Shown: positions 46,480 to 57,575 of the stretch, in pieces | Numbering within the stretch: position 1 is the first letter of the stretch | Layout of the letters: each line of letters opens with the position of its first letter | Assembly (NCBI GenBank): GCA_023935145.1 | Contig: CM043700.1 | Location: forward strand, 99,056,400-99,120,399 | Origin: Bretschneidera sinensis | Taxonomy: Eukaryota; Streptophyta; Magnoliopsida; Brassicales; Akaniaceae | Direction: 5' to 3' | Length of the DNA stretch: 64,000 nt | Program-made: the position numbers and the translations under genes | The notes under the pieces: generated by a model | The model's database searches: none | Seen by the model: the letters and a program-made list of their open reading frames with translations, nothing else | What the model was told of the DNA's origin: nothing

Positions 46480-47815
46480 AGTGGGAAATGGATCATGGAT
46501 ACTGGGTGCACTCATCATATGTGTCCTCACAGGGATTGGTTCAAGAATTTCAAGGAAACTGATGAAAATTCTTACTAAGTGAGGGGGATAGGAGACATCC
46601 AGTTGATGATGTTTGATGGAGTCACAAGGCTGTTGTGGAATGTGAGGTATCTTTCGAATTTGAGAAGGAATTTGATCTCATTGGGGCAGCTAAATTCCAT
46701 GGGGTACATATACAAAGCAGAGGGAGGAAAGATCAAGGTAACCAAGGGATCTTTGATAGTGATCAAAGTAGCAATGAAGGATGGTCTCTATGAGATGATC
46801 AGAGACATAGAGATCAAGGATCAAATAGCAAGTTTGATGGCTGAGATGAATAGTGCAGCCCTTTGGCACACTCGCTTGGGACACATGAGCGAAAAGGGCT
46901 TACAAGTTCTCAGCAAGGATGGTCTACTTGGTAGTGACAAAGTAGAGGAACTTGATTTCTGCGAGTGTTGCGTTCTTGGGAAGTAACACCGGGTTAGCTT
47001 CAACACTAGAGTGCACAAGTCTATGGGCATTCTTGACTACATCCATACAGATCTTTGGAGGCCAGCAAGAACACTAACACGGGGAGGTAATCTTTACTTT
47101 CTATCTTTAATTGATGATTATTCTAGAAAGGTTTGGGTTTATTTGCTTAAAAATAAATCAGATGCTTTGAATAAATTTGTGGTGTGGAAAAAGCTGGAGG
47201 AGACTCAAACGGGCAGGGTAGTTAAAGTGTTAAAAACAGATAATGGCTTAGAATTTTTTAACAAAGAACTTGATCAATTCTATAAGTTAAATGGCATTCT
47301 AAGACATAGAACGGTTGTGAAAACCCCTCAGCAAAATGGAGTTGCTGAGAGGATGAATAAGACCCTTATGGAAAAGGTTAGGTGCATGTTAATAGAGTCC
47401 GATTTACCAAAATATTTGGGGGGAAGCTGTGTTTACTGCTGTATATTTGGTTAATAGATCACCCTCTAGAGCTTTAGAGCTCAAGACTCCTGAAGAGATG
47501 TGAAGTGGGAAACCCCCTGAGTTGAGCAACCTTAAGACTTTTGGATGTGCTGCATTTGCACATCAAAAGGATGATAAACTTAGCCTAACGTCTAGAAAAT
47601 GTGTGTTTCTAGGGTATAGTGATGGGGTTAAGAGGTATAAGTTGTGGTCCTTAGAGTCAAAAGGAATGAAACTCATAATAAGTAGGGATGTTATTTTTAA
47701 TGAATTGTTATTTTCCTATTTGGAGAAAACTAACCCTGTAGGGGATAGTGAGCAAACCAGTTCGGTATTTGTGGAGTATAGCATCAAGGAAAATTCATTT
47801 CAGGTAGAGTAAGGA
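46480..47815 (+). pseudogene. Copia protease and integrase
   Basis: The protease active site WIMDTGCTHHM is near 46493. The gag-pre-integrase block LWHTRLGHMSEKGL follows. The integrase core has HTDLW, FLSLIDDYSRKVWVYLL, LKTDNGLEF and NGVAERMNKTLMEKV, so the Asp-Asp-Glu residues appear present. After YLGGSC a frameshift occurs near 47425, and FGCAAFAHQ with KCVFLGYSDGVKRYKLW closes the region. A stop lies at 46984 after CCVLGK. Confidence 0.85.
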
Positions 47816-48039
47816 TGGCAAGAGGGTTTGGACCAGGTAGAGCCCATTAATGAAGGCCAAGCTCAGGACACTCGAGAGGAGGCTGAACTAGAAGGGGATG
47901 ATACAGCAAGTCAGAATGACTACCAGCTCACAAGGGACCGGGGAAGGAGGCTGGTCAGACCACATTTGAGATATGGTTTTGCGGTTGTGGATGCAGCAGC
48001 TCCTTAGACAAAATAAGGGATAAATGAACTAGAAACTTA

Positions 48040-49075
48040 CATTGATGCCATGGGATGTAAAGATTCTTCAAGATGGAAGCTAGCTATGGAGGAAGAAATG
48101 CATTCTTTGAGGAGGAATAACTCTTGGGAATTGGTGAACATTCCGGGAAAACAGAGAGTTGTGGATTGTAAGTGCACTTACAAGATCAAAGAAGGGAACC
48201 CTCCAGGGGATGAAGTCCGGAATAAGGCTAGGTTAGTGGTGAAGGGGTTCACGCAAAGAGGAGGTATACATTTCACAGAAACCTTCTCACCTGGACACAA
48301 GGTGGAGGAAGTGGTGATTATCCTTGTATATATCGATGATATGTTGTTGGTTTGGAATAGCAAGGAGATGGTAGAAAGGTTAACATCTCAACTCAGTAAG
48401 GAGTTCGAGAGGAAGGATCTTGGCCTTACATAAAAGATCCTTGGGATGAGAAGAATTCGGGAAAGGGAGAGAATCGGGTCGAAGGTTTCTCAGTCTTCTT
48501 ATATAGAAAAAGTGATTTAAAAGTTTTCTATGAAAGATGGTACACCAGTGAAGATTCCTCTTACTGGTCATTTTAAGTTCTCCAGCGAACAATGTCCTAG
48601 AATGGATGAGGAGAATAAGGAAATGGATAAGGTCCCTTACTCTAGTGTGGTTAGATCAGTCATGTTCATGATGGTAAGCACTAGTCTCGACATTTCTCAG
48701 GCAATGGGTGTTCTCAGTTACAGCCGGTGGTAGCACTCTCAACAACTGGGGCAGAGTACATAGCGGCTTCGAAAGCCATAAAGGAGGCTATGTGATGCAA
48801 AGGGTTATTGGATGAGTGGAAGGTCCTAAAAGAGCAGGTGGTGGTGTCTTCGAATAGCAAAGTGCGTGGCACTTGTGCAGGAACCTGGTGTTCCATGAGA
48901 GGACTAAGCATGTGGATGTTCGGTGTCATTTCATTCGGGAAAATGTTATGAAATGATGCATTTATGTGGAGAAAGTCGCAACGGAGGAAAATCCTGCAGA
49001 TTTAGGCACCAAGGTTCTACCTCTAAGTAAGTTCAATCATTGCCTTGGACTTCTTAGGATTGGAGTTAGATGAAT
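48040..49075 (+). pseudogene. Copia reverse transcriptase and RNase H, internally deleted
   Basis: RT starts with SSRWKLAMEEEMHSLRRNNS and KARLVVKGFTQRGGIHFTET. Directly after FSPG it jumps to EEVVIILVYIDDMLL, so about 110 residues of fingers and palm, including the first catalytic Asp block, are missing. The YIDD box remains. RNase H fragments appear near 48700-48960 (STSLDISQAMGVLSY; TGAEYIAASKAIKEA). The enzyme cannot work. Confidence 0.85.
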
Positions 49076-49152
49076 GGAGACTCAAGTTGAGTTTGGATCC
49101 TGAGTTCTCTGCAGAAGGGTTCGAGTTTAATCGTTTAGAAAAAGGTAGAGAT

Positions 49153-50480
49153 TGTTGGTATTTGTCTAAGGATTAAATGGGAGAAGAAATTCAGCATGTT
49201 CAGCATCAGGTCGCGCTACGGCACTCAGCAAGGATGAGACCTCAAGAAGGTGTGCGCCGCGGCTCAGCCTCCCCCAGGCCACGGCGCCCAGAAGGATGAA
49301 AAAGTGTGCCCTGCTCCGGGCCGCGGCCAACTTTGTTCTGGGCCACTACGCCAGGCACACTGGTACATGGTTTTTAAGCTTTCTCAAATGATGCGTAGAG
49401 CATGGTTAAAATGCACAGTTTTACTTAGATTCTTAGAGAGCCATGGGTCTTTGGTTCTTGAGATCTAAGGGTGGAGATTGATCTCCAAGATTGGATGAGG
49501 AAGTCATTGCCCTATATAAAGGGTCATCTAGGAGCCATTCAAAGTGTGATGAATGTGAGTGATACGAATGGCATGTGAATGTGACACCAGGCAGAATAGC
49601 AATTATTCTGCAGGCTAGTCGTAACAGATATTCACAGGGAGAAACACAAGAAAAAACCTAAAAACACAGAGAAACAGCTCTGATACTTTATTTAAAACTA
49701 TGCAAATACCAATAATAATGATAATCTGTCTTTTCTGTATGTGGCCTCCTTATTTATAAGGTCAAAGCAAAAAAAAGAAAAAATCCTCGAAAATATAATC
49801 CTGGGAAAAACTAAGGAAATTACTAAAATTAAGCGATTGTATTAAGGCAGAATCAACGGCAGTCAATTCTGACTTGAATACAAAAAGAACTTGCAAATGG
49901 AAAGTTTCCTAAAACTAGAAACTTCAAATTTGAAGGCCTAAAATAGAATCAACGGCAGTCAACCATTCTAGGTAGTCCACCTGCCATTTTTACGCTGATC
50001 TGCCAACTCAAGGTATCTCAGTGCCAACAACGTGTTATCTCACAACTCAGCATCATCTGACTCGGATCCTCCTGCATCAGAGTGTGTGTGAAATAGAACA
50101 CATGGGTGTGTGAGAGTGCAAAGACACTAAACACAGGAGAGACTCATTCAAGAGAGGCTGATTGTTTAGAGAGAGAGTAGTATAGATTGGGGAGAAGGGC
50201 TTTGCAATAGTTCTTTATCACTTTCTGTTTTCTCTTCTTTCCTTCTTCAAGAACTTAAGATTCTTGAAGAGGTGTTGCTGTAACTTGTAAAGAACCATTG
50301 ATTTAGTGCAGAGAGTTTAGAGGAACTCATGGGGACGTAGGCTATTGCTGAACATCGATAACAATTGTTGTGTTCTTTCTTTTCTTTGATTTTTGTTTCT
50401 GTTTCCGATCATTACATGTCACTCTAGACTTGGGTGTTTGGAAGATCACAACCTGGGCATCTTGAGGTGATTTTCCAACA
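49153..50480 (+). repeat. 3' LTR of the copia element, carrying a solo LTR
   Basis: Without the 498-bp insertion and its 5-bp duplication it is about 825 bp. It differs from the 5' LTR by about 41 extra bases near 49220, GC-rich, containing a near-duplicate of the CGCGGCTCAGCCTCCCCCAG type segment. Confidence 0.9.
49582..50079. mobile_element. Solo LTR nested in the copia LTR (498 bp)
   Basis: It begins TGACACCAGG and ends CTGCATCA, is absent from the partner LTR at the same place, and is flanked by GAATG (49577-49581) and GAGTG (50080-50084); the uninterrupted site in the 5' LTR reads GAGTG. It has no coding capacity. AGAATCAACGGCAGTCAA occurs twice inside (about 49850 and 49946). Orientation is unclear. 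Confidence 0.85.
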
Positions 50481-52339
50481 CCTAGTTTTGCCATCTCCTC
50501 AAGTAATCTTAATGGCCATCAGATTAAATCTGGTGAACCCTGGCTATCTATCAGTCAAAACTCTAGGTCCCTGAAATCCTATATAATCCCCCCTCTAGAC
50601 ACAAAGAAAACACACCAAATCCATTTAAGAAAAGCTATAGGGACACCAAAATTCTATACAATTATTCTCTAGCAAAGTTCCCCATCAATATTTTCCTAAA
50701 CCCCAAATTTCTAAACCTTAAATTATTCCATAAATCCTAACTACCGCAAAATCGCTACAAACACAAACCATAAATTCTTTTACAAACCCGCAAAACCTAA
50801 ACCAATTTTCATGATCAATTCAAGTTTTAAATCAAGATTCCATGTGCGCTCATCTATTACACACAAAAATAAATCTTAGAGGGCGTCCATACCATATGTG
50901 GAAATTTACCAATTACTTTGATATAGCTCTTTGTTAATCTCTTCACACTAAAGTGAAAAGACCGAATCAATCATAAAAAAGGTTAGTAGTTTAAGAGCTA
51001 CTTGATTTTATCACAAGAGTGATGATTTTTTATTTTGATCCTCCATGATTTAAATTAGTTATGTATGTCATGTAGATTTATTTTTGTAAAAGTATGTTCT
51101 TAGGTTTACATTAAAAATCACATGTCATGTAAAATTAGGCTTTTTTTATCTTGTACATTTTTTTTTGATTAAATTGCACATGTAATCTAGATATAATATT
51201 TTATGGTTGTTTGCATATCAATATGTCATTTGGATTAGGTTTCTACATGATTTTTCGTAGTTAAAATCACATTCGAAACCAACTGAAAACAAGAGTTTCA
51301 CTGAAACTCGAATCTACCAGATCCATAGCAAGGAGCCAATTGGCTCCTTATTAGGACTGACTAAACCTAGTCCATGATCAATCGAGTCCTGTCTGGACCT
51401 TATCAACTGACTTGAATCCAATTTTTCCTGTTTCGTGTTTTTCTTCTCATTTTGGTTATGATGTATATTTCCCTACTGCACTAGCGTATTCTCTCTGTTT
51501 TTTTTTAGCTAAATTTAATATTTTAATTATATTTTTTTATTATTTTTATTTTAATTGTCATGCATGATTATCTATTGTTTGATGTAAATCGTTGTTTTTC
51601 CAATTTGAGTGATATAATTGTTCTTGCATGCAATTGTAAGTTTAATGTGTAGCATGATTAATTTTTATTTATTATTAAGTATTTTTCCAAGAAATGAGGG
51701 CTTGGTTTTTACCTAGGCATGAGGGGAAGCCTTAAATCCTTTTTCTCTCATACATAATCTTTTACCTTGAATTTCTTTTGAAGACCAATGATAAGGGATT
51801 TTGGCTCCCTTTAAGGTTAAATGACGACTCCAGATACCCGTCATCTCTGCTTTGTGTTTACGTGACACGTCTTTCGATTGTCTTTCGGTAAGGCCAAATG
51901 CTACATACAGTGAAGCAGTTGCTAGTAGTCTAAAACTTAAAAGCGCACCTATGATGGAGGCTTCCTTACTACTTATAAAAGGTTGTGTTAGACCAAGTAG
52001 GAGTTAACCCTTCTATATGGCAACCCACTTTGATCCGCACCTTAACTTATTCATCTTTTATTTAAGGGAATGATCTTTTTATTAAGGGAATGACCTTGGC
52101 TATTAAGCTCGAAGTTGAGGGGTACAACAGAAATGAACGACACCTGCAAAGTCCAACATAGGTTCTAAGTCCAAAAGTACATCCTTTTCTTGGTATCGAG
52201 ATCCTGGTGGAAGGTTTAAAAAACAAGAAATTGAGGTTTCAGAGTTAACCTTAAAGGAAGAGACATTATCAGTTAGTGAGTCAGAGACAATGGCAAAAGA
52301 AGGCAATAACATTGGTCCCAATATTAATAATTTGAATTA

Positions 52340-54185
52340 AAGGATCTCATCACCTCTCTAGCTATGGATATGACTAATCACATGACCAACCTCGAAGAAA
52401 ATGTGGCCAAGAAGGAAAAAGAGAAAGAGACAATGGAATCCAGTGGTGACAATCAAGAGTTCTATGATAAAGAAGAGTATCTCAAGGAGAATGAGAAAAA
52501 AGTTGTTAGCCAATAAGTAAAGACTATCAGTGACAAGTTTGAGAAGATGTAAGGATGGCCTTGCCTTTCATTCCAAGATGAGCCTGTTGCCAAAATTCAA
52601 GATGTCAGACATGGATTATTTTAATGGATTTGAGGATCCAAAAACGAACTTGAGATAATATGTTGAGCTTTTGAAGCTCGCTGTATTGAACCATTATCAA
52701 TTGGCTGACCGTTTCCCTCACTCTCTCACTGGTGTTGCACTTAAGTGGTACTATACTCAGGAACCTGATGCTATGAAAGAATGAGATGAATATGCCTTTG
52801 AAACCCAATACACCTACAACACCTATTTAGATATCACCATATGTGATTTGGAGACTACTAAGCAAAATTTCAATGAGACATTCTCTGAATTCATATCTCG
52901 TTGGCACTCCACGGCGGCTACAACGGCTTGAAGACCTAGTGAGAAGATCAAGTCCGCATTGTAATGAAGAATCTGTAATCTGCTTACCAAGAGAAGATGT
53001 TTTCATATCCTATCTCCAACTTTAAGTAGTTGATTAACTCTAGCACACAGGATGAAGACGTTATCTTTAAAGGCAAACTTGAGAAGAATATTGGCAAGTT
53101 CGCAAGGAAGAATTAAGGTTAAAGTGGCATTAGTACCAAGAACAATGAAAACAACTTTGAAGGGATTAATAATGTACAAGCCTCCAATAATGTGTAAGCC
53201 TTAAGACCCTAATAGATCCGAAGCAACAACAATCGAGTAGAAAGGAAACTTTAAGGTCCAAATGATTTTACCCTTCTAAGAATTACTCTCTCCAAAGCCT
53301 TGAGTAAGTTGATCAATAAAGGGAAATTGCAACCTTTGCTCACTTTACCCTTCCCTAACCCTATCTATGCTCATTTTGGCCTAACCAAATATTGTGCTTT
53401 CAACCAGCAACTTGGCCATGACACTAATGAATGTTACCGCCTTAAGAATGAAATTCAAGATCTCATAGAAACTAATGATGATGTTCCCACCCCTAATGTA
53501 TCAAAAAACTCTTTGCCCAACTAGTATTCCACCCCACCACCGAATCTCCTCAACATGATCGAAACATCTCACCCCAACTTTGATCGATATATCTTTATTA
53601 CACCTTCAAACACTTACCCAAACACTTGCTCAAGCATTGTCCCGACATATAACCCTATAATCACCCTCAACTTTTTGAAAAGTCTGAAACATCAAGAACC
53701 AACCCTGTCTCCTCAAATCCAAATGACCAAACCTTACTTTGACATCACCTAGTTCTATGTGTACCACAGGTCCTATGAACATGCTACCAAATATTGTGTA
53801 AAGTTTTGAAAAAAGCAAAAGAAGTATCTCTATAAAACACTTCTCCCCTAAACACGTACACCCTAAACATTTTCCCTTCCAAAAGCACTTTCCCTACACC
53901 TTCTTTTGGAGATATGAACCAAGAATAGTTTTAGGGCCTTATGACTCAAATTGAGAACTACTTGGGACCTTAGTAAGATCTTAGAATCTGTGGGATATGG
54001 AGTGATAATGACAATGAAGATCTCAAGACCTTCAAGATAGTGAAATCAAAGGCAGTGAAACCTAAGATAACAAGTACCAACAAAGAAAGCTAAAGCCTTT
54101 TGGGATAACAGTAGTGATGAAAAAAACCAAGTGAACTACTTGACTCGAGGAGGTCTCCACTTCAAACCTCCCCACCTTGAAGTCT
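52340..54185 (+). pseudogene. Ty3/gypsy gag relic of the D element
   Basis: Frames in order give FNGFEDPKTNL, YVELLKLAVLNHYQLADRFP, HSLTGVALKWYYTQEP, TYNTYLDITICDLETTKQNF and NETFSEFISRWHSTAA, the capsid region of plant gypsy gag. Then come LINKGKLQPLLTLPFPNP, KYCAFNQQLGHDTNECYRL and KNEIQDLIE, the conserved C-terminal gag block. Near 54140 there is NYLTRGGLHFKPPHLE, similar to the gag-protease junction of Ogre/Tat-type elements. The text is spread over frames with many stops. Similarity ends at about 54185, and no protease core, RT or integrase follows. Confidence 0.8.
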
Positions 54186-57100
54186 CTCTTTTTTTTTAAC
54201 TTGGTTTCATCTCTGTTCTATGCTTTGCTACTCTTTTTCTTTTTTGGTAGTCTGATTTGCTCCTACTTTTAAATTTATTACAAAAGGTAAAGAATTCTTT
54301 GTCAACTCATTCAAAGAAAATCTTTAGGTAAAGTTTTCCTGGGTTGGGTTTGATTTACTGTCACCATAACTCCCGATCTGAAGTTGCAACAAACCCAACT
54401 ACGATTTGCGCCTTTGGCGAGCCCACACATGAAGAAAGAAAAGGCCTAGGCTATCGGTGGAGAGAGATGAGGATAGAGAGAGGATGGGAGGAGAAAGAAA
54501 TAAAGGGGACCATGAGTGAAAAACAAGAGAGAATGGGAAGAATATCACCAAGAAAATGGGGGTTCTCTCTATTTGGTTAGAGAAAAAATTACAAAGAAAA
54601 TCCTCCCCTCTTAGAGGAAAAAAATATAACAAAGAAATAAAATGAAAAGTATAAATTCATACTAGATCTCTTACCAACTAAAAAGGAGATTGAAAGAAAA
54701 ATATTAAACTCGGCATTGTGATCGAAAAAAGAGAGAGAGATTTGCAGAAAATAAGTGAAATAAATCCGTTTAAAGGAGGCCTGAGACTTTTGAAATAAGT
54801 AAAACGAATTACTTATGAAATAAGTCCATTTTAATTCCAAAACAAACTTATATAAGTCACAAATCCATGAGTCTGGACTAATTTTTCCAAACAACAAATT
54901 TGCAATAGGTAGGTTTATTATGCTTTGAAATCGGTTAAATTCCAAAATAAGTCTAACCAAACGCTACCTTAAAGATATAAAATAAAAAATTTACTACTCA
55001 ATTAAAAAATTACAAAAAAAAAATCTTATCTTTTGTTTTTTTTTATACAGAAAATCGAATTAAAATAATAACGTTTTAATTTTGATTTTCCGATAAAATT
55101 GTGTGAATGAACAAAACTACCGATGTAGGTCCAATAGTGAATATTGTTTATTTCTTTTTTTATGTTTATAGTAATAGTGAATGCCTTTTATTAATTATTT
55201 GTTACTCGCCACCGTTAAAATAAAGGCACGAGAAAATTTACATATAGCTCACATGTTCACTTTTTTTACAATAGAAACTCACGTTAATTTTAAAATAACA
55301 GAATGAATATAATATATATAACTCCCTACTAACCTTCACATTATTTAAGTCAATTTTATTTCTTTTAATCATTAAAATCATTTTATGCATATGAGTAGAT
55401 ATAGAAAATAACTTCAACACTTCTTAAGTCTCACATATGAAAATTAAAAATAATTAATTTCTACATTTATCTTACTTTCAAATATTATTTAAATTTAAAA
55501 GTTACAAAATTAAACGAAATAATTAAGTCCACCCAAGTCAATTTGTTTAGTCTTTTTTCTCAAATTAATCTCCTTTATTTAAAAAAAAAATGGAAGAGCA
55601 ATATAACCGCGTTTGTGTTAAATCTTTTTTTTACAAGTCCAATTTTCAAACGGTTCCTTCACGTAGATAAGGGACTCATGCTTAGATCTGATATATGGAA
55701 TTTTTTAGACTTAAAAGTATTTTTTTTACCATCAAGTAAAGAGAAAAAAATTATCCAGTCTTTTTCTCTATCTGACATTGAAGAGCACCTCTAATCCAAA
55801 AACATTTCATGACTTGGGTCTAGTAAAAAAAATCCAGGTAAATCACTCCGTTATTTTAGGGATTTGAATGGAGCCTAATTTTAGACAAGGGGACAAAAAA
55901 ATTTGAGTCCCACTGTCATGTCGAAAAGAATCTTTAAGGTATAAGGACAACATAAAATTTTGTAACTAAGTAATCAAATTTTCGAATTTCAGAATCAAAC
56001 CTTAATTTTTTGAATTAGATGTTTCAGTAAAATGATAATGCTTCAAAAAATCACTTAAAATTTTTTAAGAGATTTTATCCCTTTAGAATTAAAATTTTCT
56101 GTAAAAGCACTTTTATATCAATTCAACACCAACTTGGCAACTGATTACATGTGAATTAATATATTAACAATTTATTATATGTTAATTTGCCAATCAAACA
56201 AGTAAATTGAACTAAAAAACATTTACCGTTGTCAATTGGCTTTCGTGTGATTTAAAGAATTTATTTTCAAAAAATTTGAGTTTTAAAGAGAGAATTTCTT
56301 ATTTAAAGTAATTTTAAAAATATCTAAATAAAAAAAAAAAAGAAATGAAAGCTCATTACAAAATTTCATCCCGAACGACTCTTTCTTTATCTCCCAACAT
56401 CGAATTGAACGCTCTTAAATGAGATTGGTTGAGGGTGCGACATTTATTGTTGTAATTTATGTAAAGAAGATCCATGAATTGAATTTGCCAACCATCGAGA
56501 AAGGTGTTTGGTGAGAAATAGGTGGTCTCCATTGTACATATCGGTCATCACTTGGTCTAGGGCCTCGACTATCTTGCATGAGAGGGATTTATGTTAATGA
56601 AGACAGAAAGGGATGTATGTTTTGATGTTGTTCTTCTGTTTCTCTCTGATTCCCATGTTATATGCAAAGAAACAAAGTTACACGAGGATATCAAATATAA
56701 CATACATTCGCACAAATACCATAGGATCTAGTTATCAAACCTTAATCAACAACTATCAATTGGCATTAGATCAACTGCATCCAAAGGAAACATCAGTACG
56801 CTAATTTACTTGCAATAGATCTTCTCAGACATATTTATGCAGGAAGGTAAATGACAATTTTTTTTTTTTGTAAAGAACTGAAGTTATTCCCCTCTGCGCA
56901 AGCCATCGTATCAATGTCTCTTTCCTGCTACCTCTCCATGAAATATAGAACTAAAGGAGAGCGCGAGAGTTTAAATATGCAAATAAATAAATAAAATTCC
57001 CCTAAACTTTCCACCAAAAACAGAACTCTTATCTAACTATCTTTAGGTTATTGTCAAGAAATACCAAAACTGCTTCCAATCAAAACAATAGATATTCAGT

Positions 57101-57575
57101 AGACCAACTATTATATGCAGCTCCATGTGTGCCAGACAGCAACCATTATTTGTCTCCATACAGGCATGACTAATCGATGTAGGTCGCACGTGGCACTTAT
57201 CCACTTGTGGAGGTCATGGGTTAAAACCATCTCTTGGGTGAGAAAAAGACCTTTGCTAGATTTAGGTTGCTAATTTTGCAAGTAAAACATGTTCAGTTTT
57301 TTAAAAGAAAAACTACAATGTGTACCAAATGCTCGAAAGTCAAGATTTGGACAGTAACTAAATGATCATTTTGGAATGAGGATATAGAACATGAATCATG
57401 GAGAGAAGATTAGATGTTGAAGATGTTCTTCATTTCTTCCTTTGGTGAAAGTATGTTGGGACAGACAATGGTAGATGTTAAATGTATACGACTAATCCTT
57501 ACCATCTTGAACCTATATCCTGTTCTCTTCTACAATCTCCTACAGCTATTCATTCAGAAGATTTCTTGTCTCTGT
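54186..57575. other. AT-rich spacer between transposon block and BTL-like gene
   Basis: No gene family is recognisable. 54400-54600 is purine-rich low-complexity DNA. 54940-54967 ends in AAGTCTAACCAAACGCTACC, a sequence typical of MITE tips, but no convincing partner was found. The part next to 57575 should hold the 3' UTR of the minus-strand BTL-like gene. Confidence 0.5.
57165..57300 (+). repeat. Possible degenerate SINE head
   Basis: GGTCATGGGTTAAAACC resembles a decayed B box with the same preceding GGTCATGGGTT as the tRNA-like segment at 6480. An A-box-like TGGCACTTATCC precedes it. No tail or duplication is evident. Confidence 0.3.

Larger units (their letters stand above)
44448..50480 (+). 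mobile_element. Ty1/copia retrotransposon, Tork-type, defective
   Basis: The LTRs 44448-45231 and 49153-50480 start TGTTGGTATTTG; the right one ends CCAACA. The exact duplication CCTAG flanks the element (44443-44447 and 50481-50485). A tRNA-iMet-type primer site follows the 5' LTR, and a purine-rich AAAAAGGTAGAGAT precedes the 3' LTR. Internal order on the plus strand is gag, protease, integrase, RT, RNase H, the copia order. Integrase and RT motifs resemble the Tnt1/Tork group. Stops, frameshifts and an RT deletion disable it. It lies in copy 2 of repeat D. Confidence 0.93.
44070..52100 (+). repeat. LTR-like repeat D, copy 2 (split by a copia element)
   Basis: 44070-44447 and 50481-52100 are collinear with copy 1. 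TATCTCTGCTTTG-type sequence and GGCTCCCTTTAAGG near 51795 correspond to 39815-39870 in copy 1. The match fades near 52110, where a gag reading frame begins, so this copy would be the 5' LTR and leader of the gag relic that follows. Confidence 0.58.

Noticed and set aside
54559..54967. MITE suggested by the CCAAACGCTACC tip
   Set aside because: Only a weak partner (TTTGGTTAGAG near 54571) exists and no target duplication was found.
56613..56804. 63-codon plus-strand frame with a hydrophobic start
   Set aside because: No family resemblance, AT-rich spacer, and no splice or promoter context.
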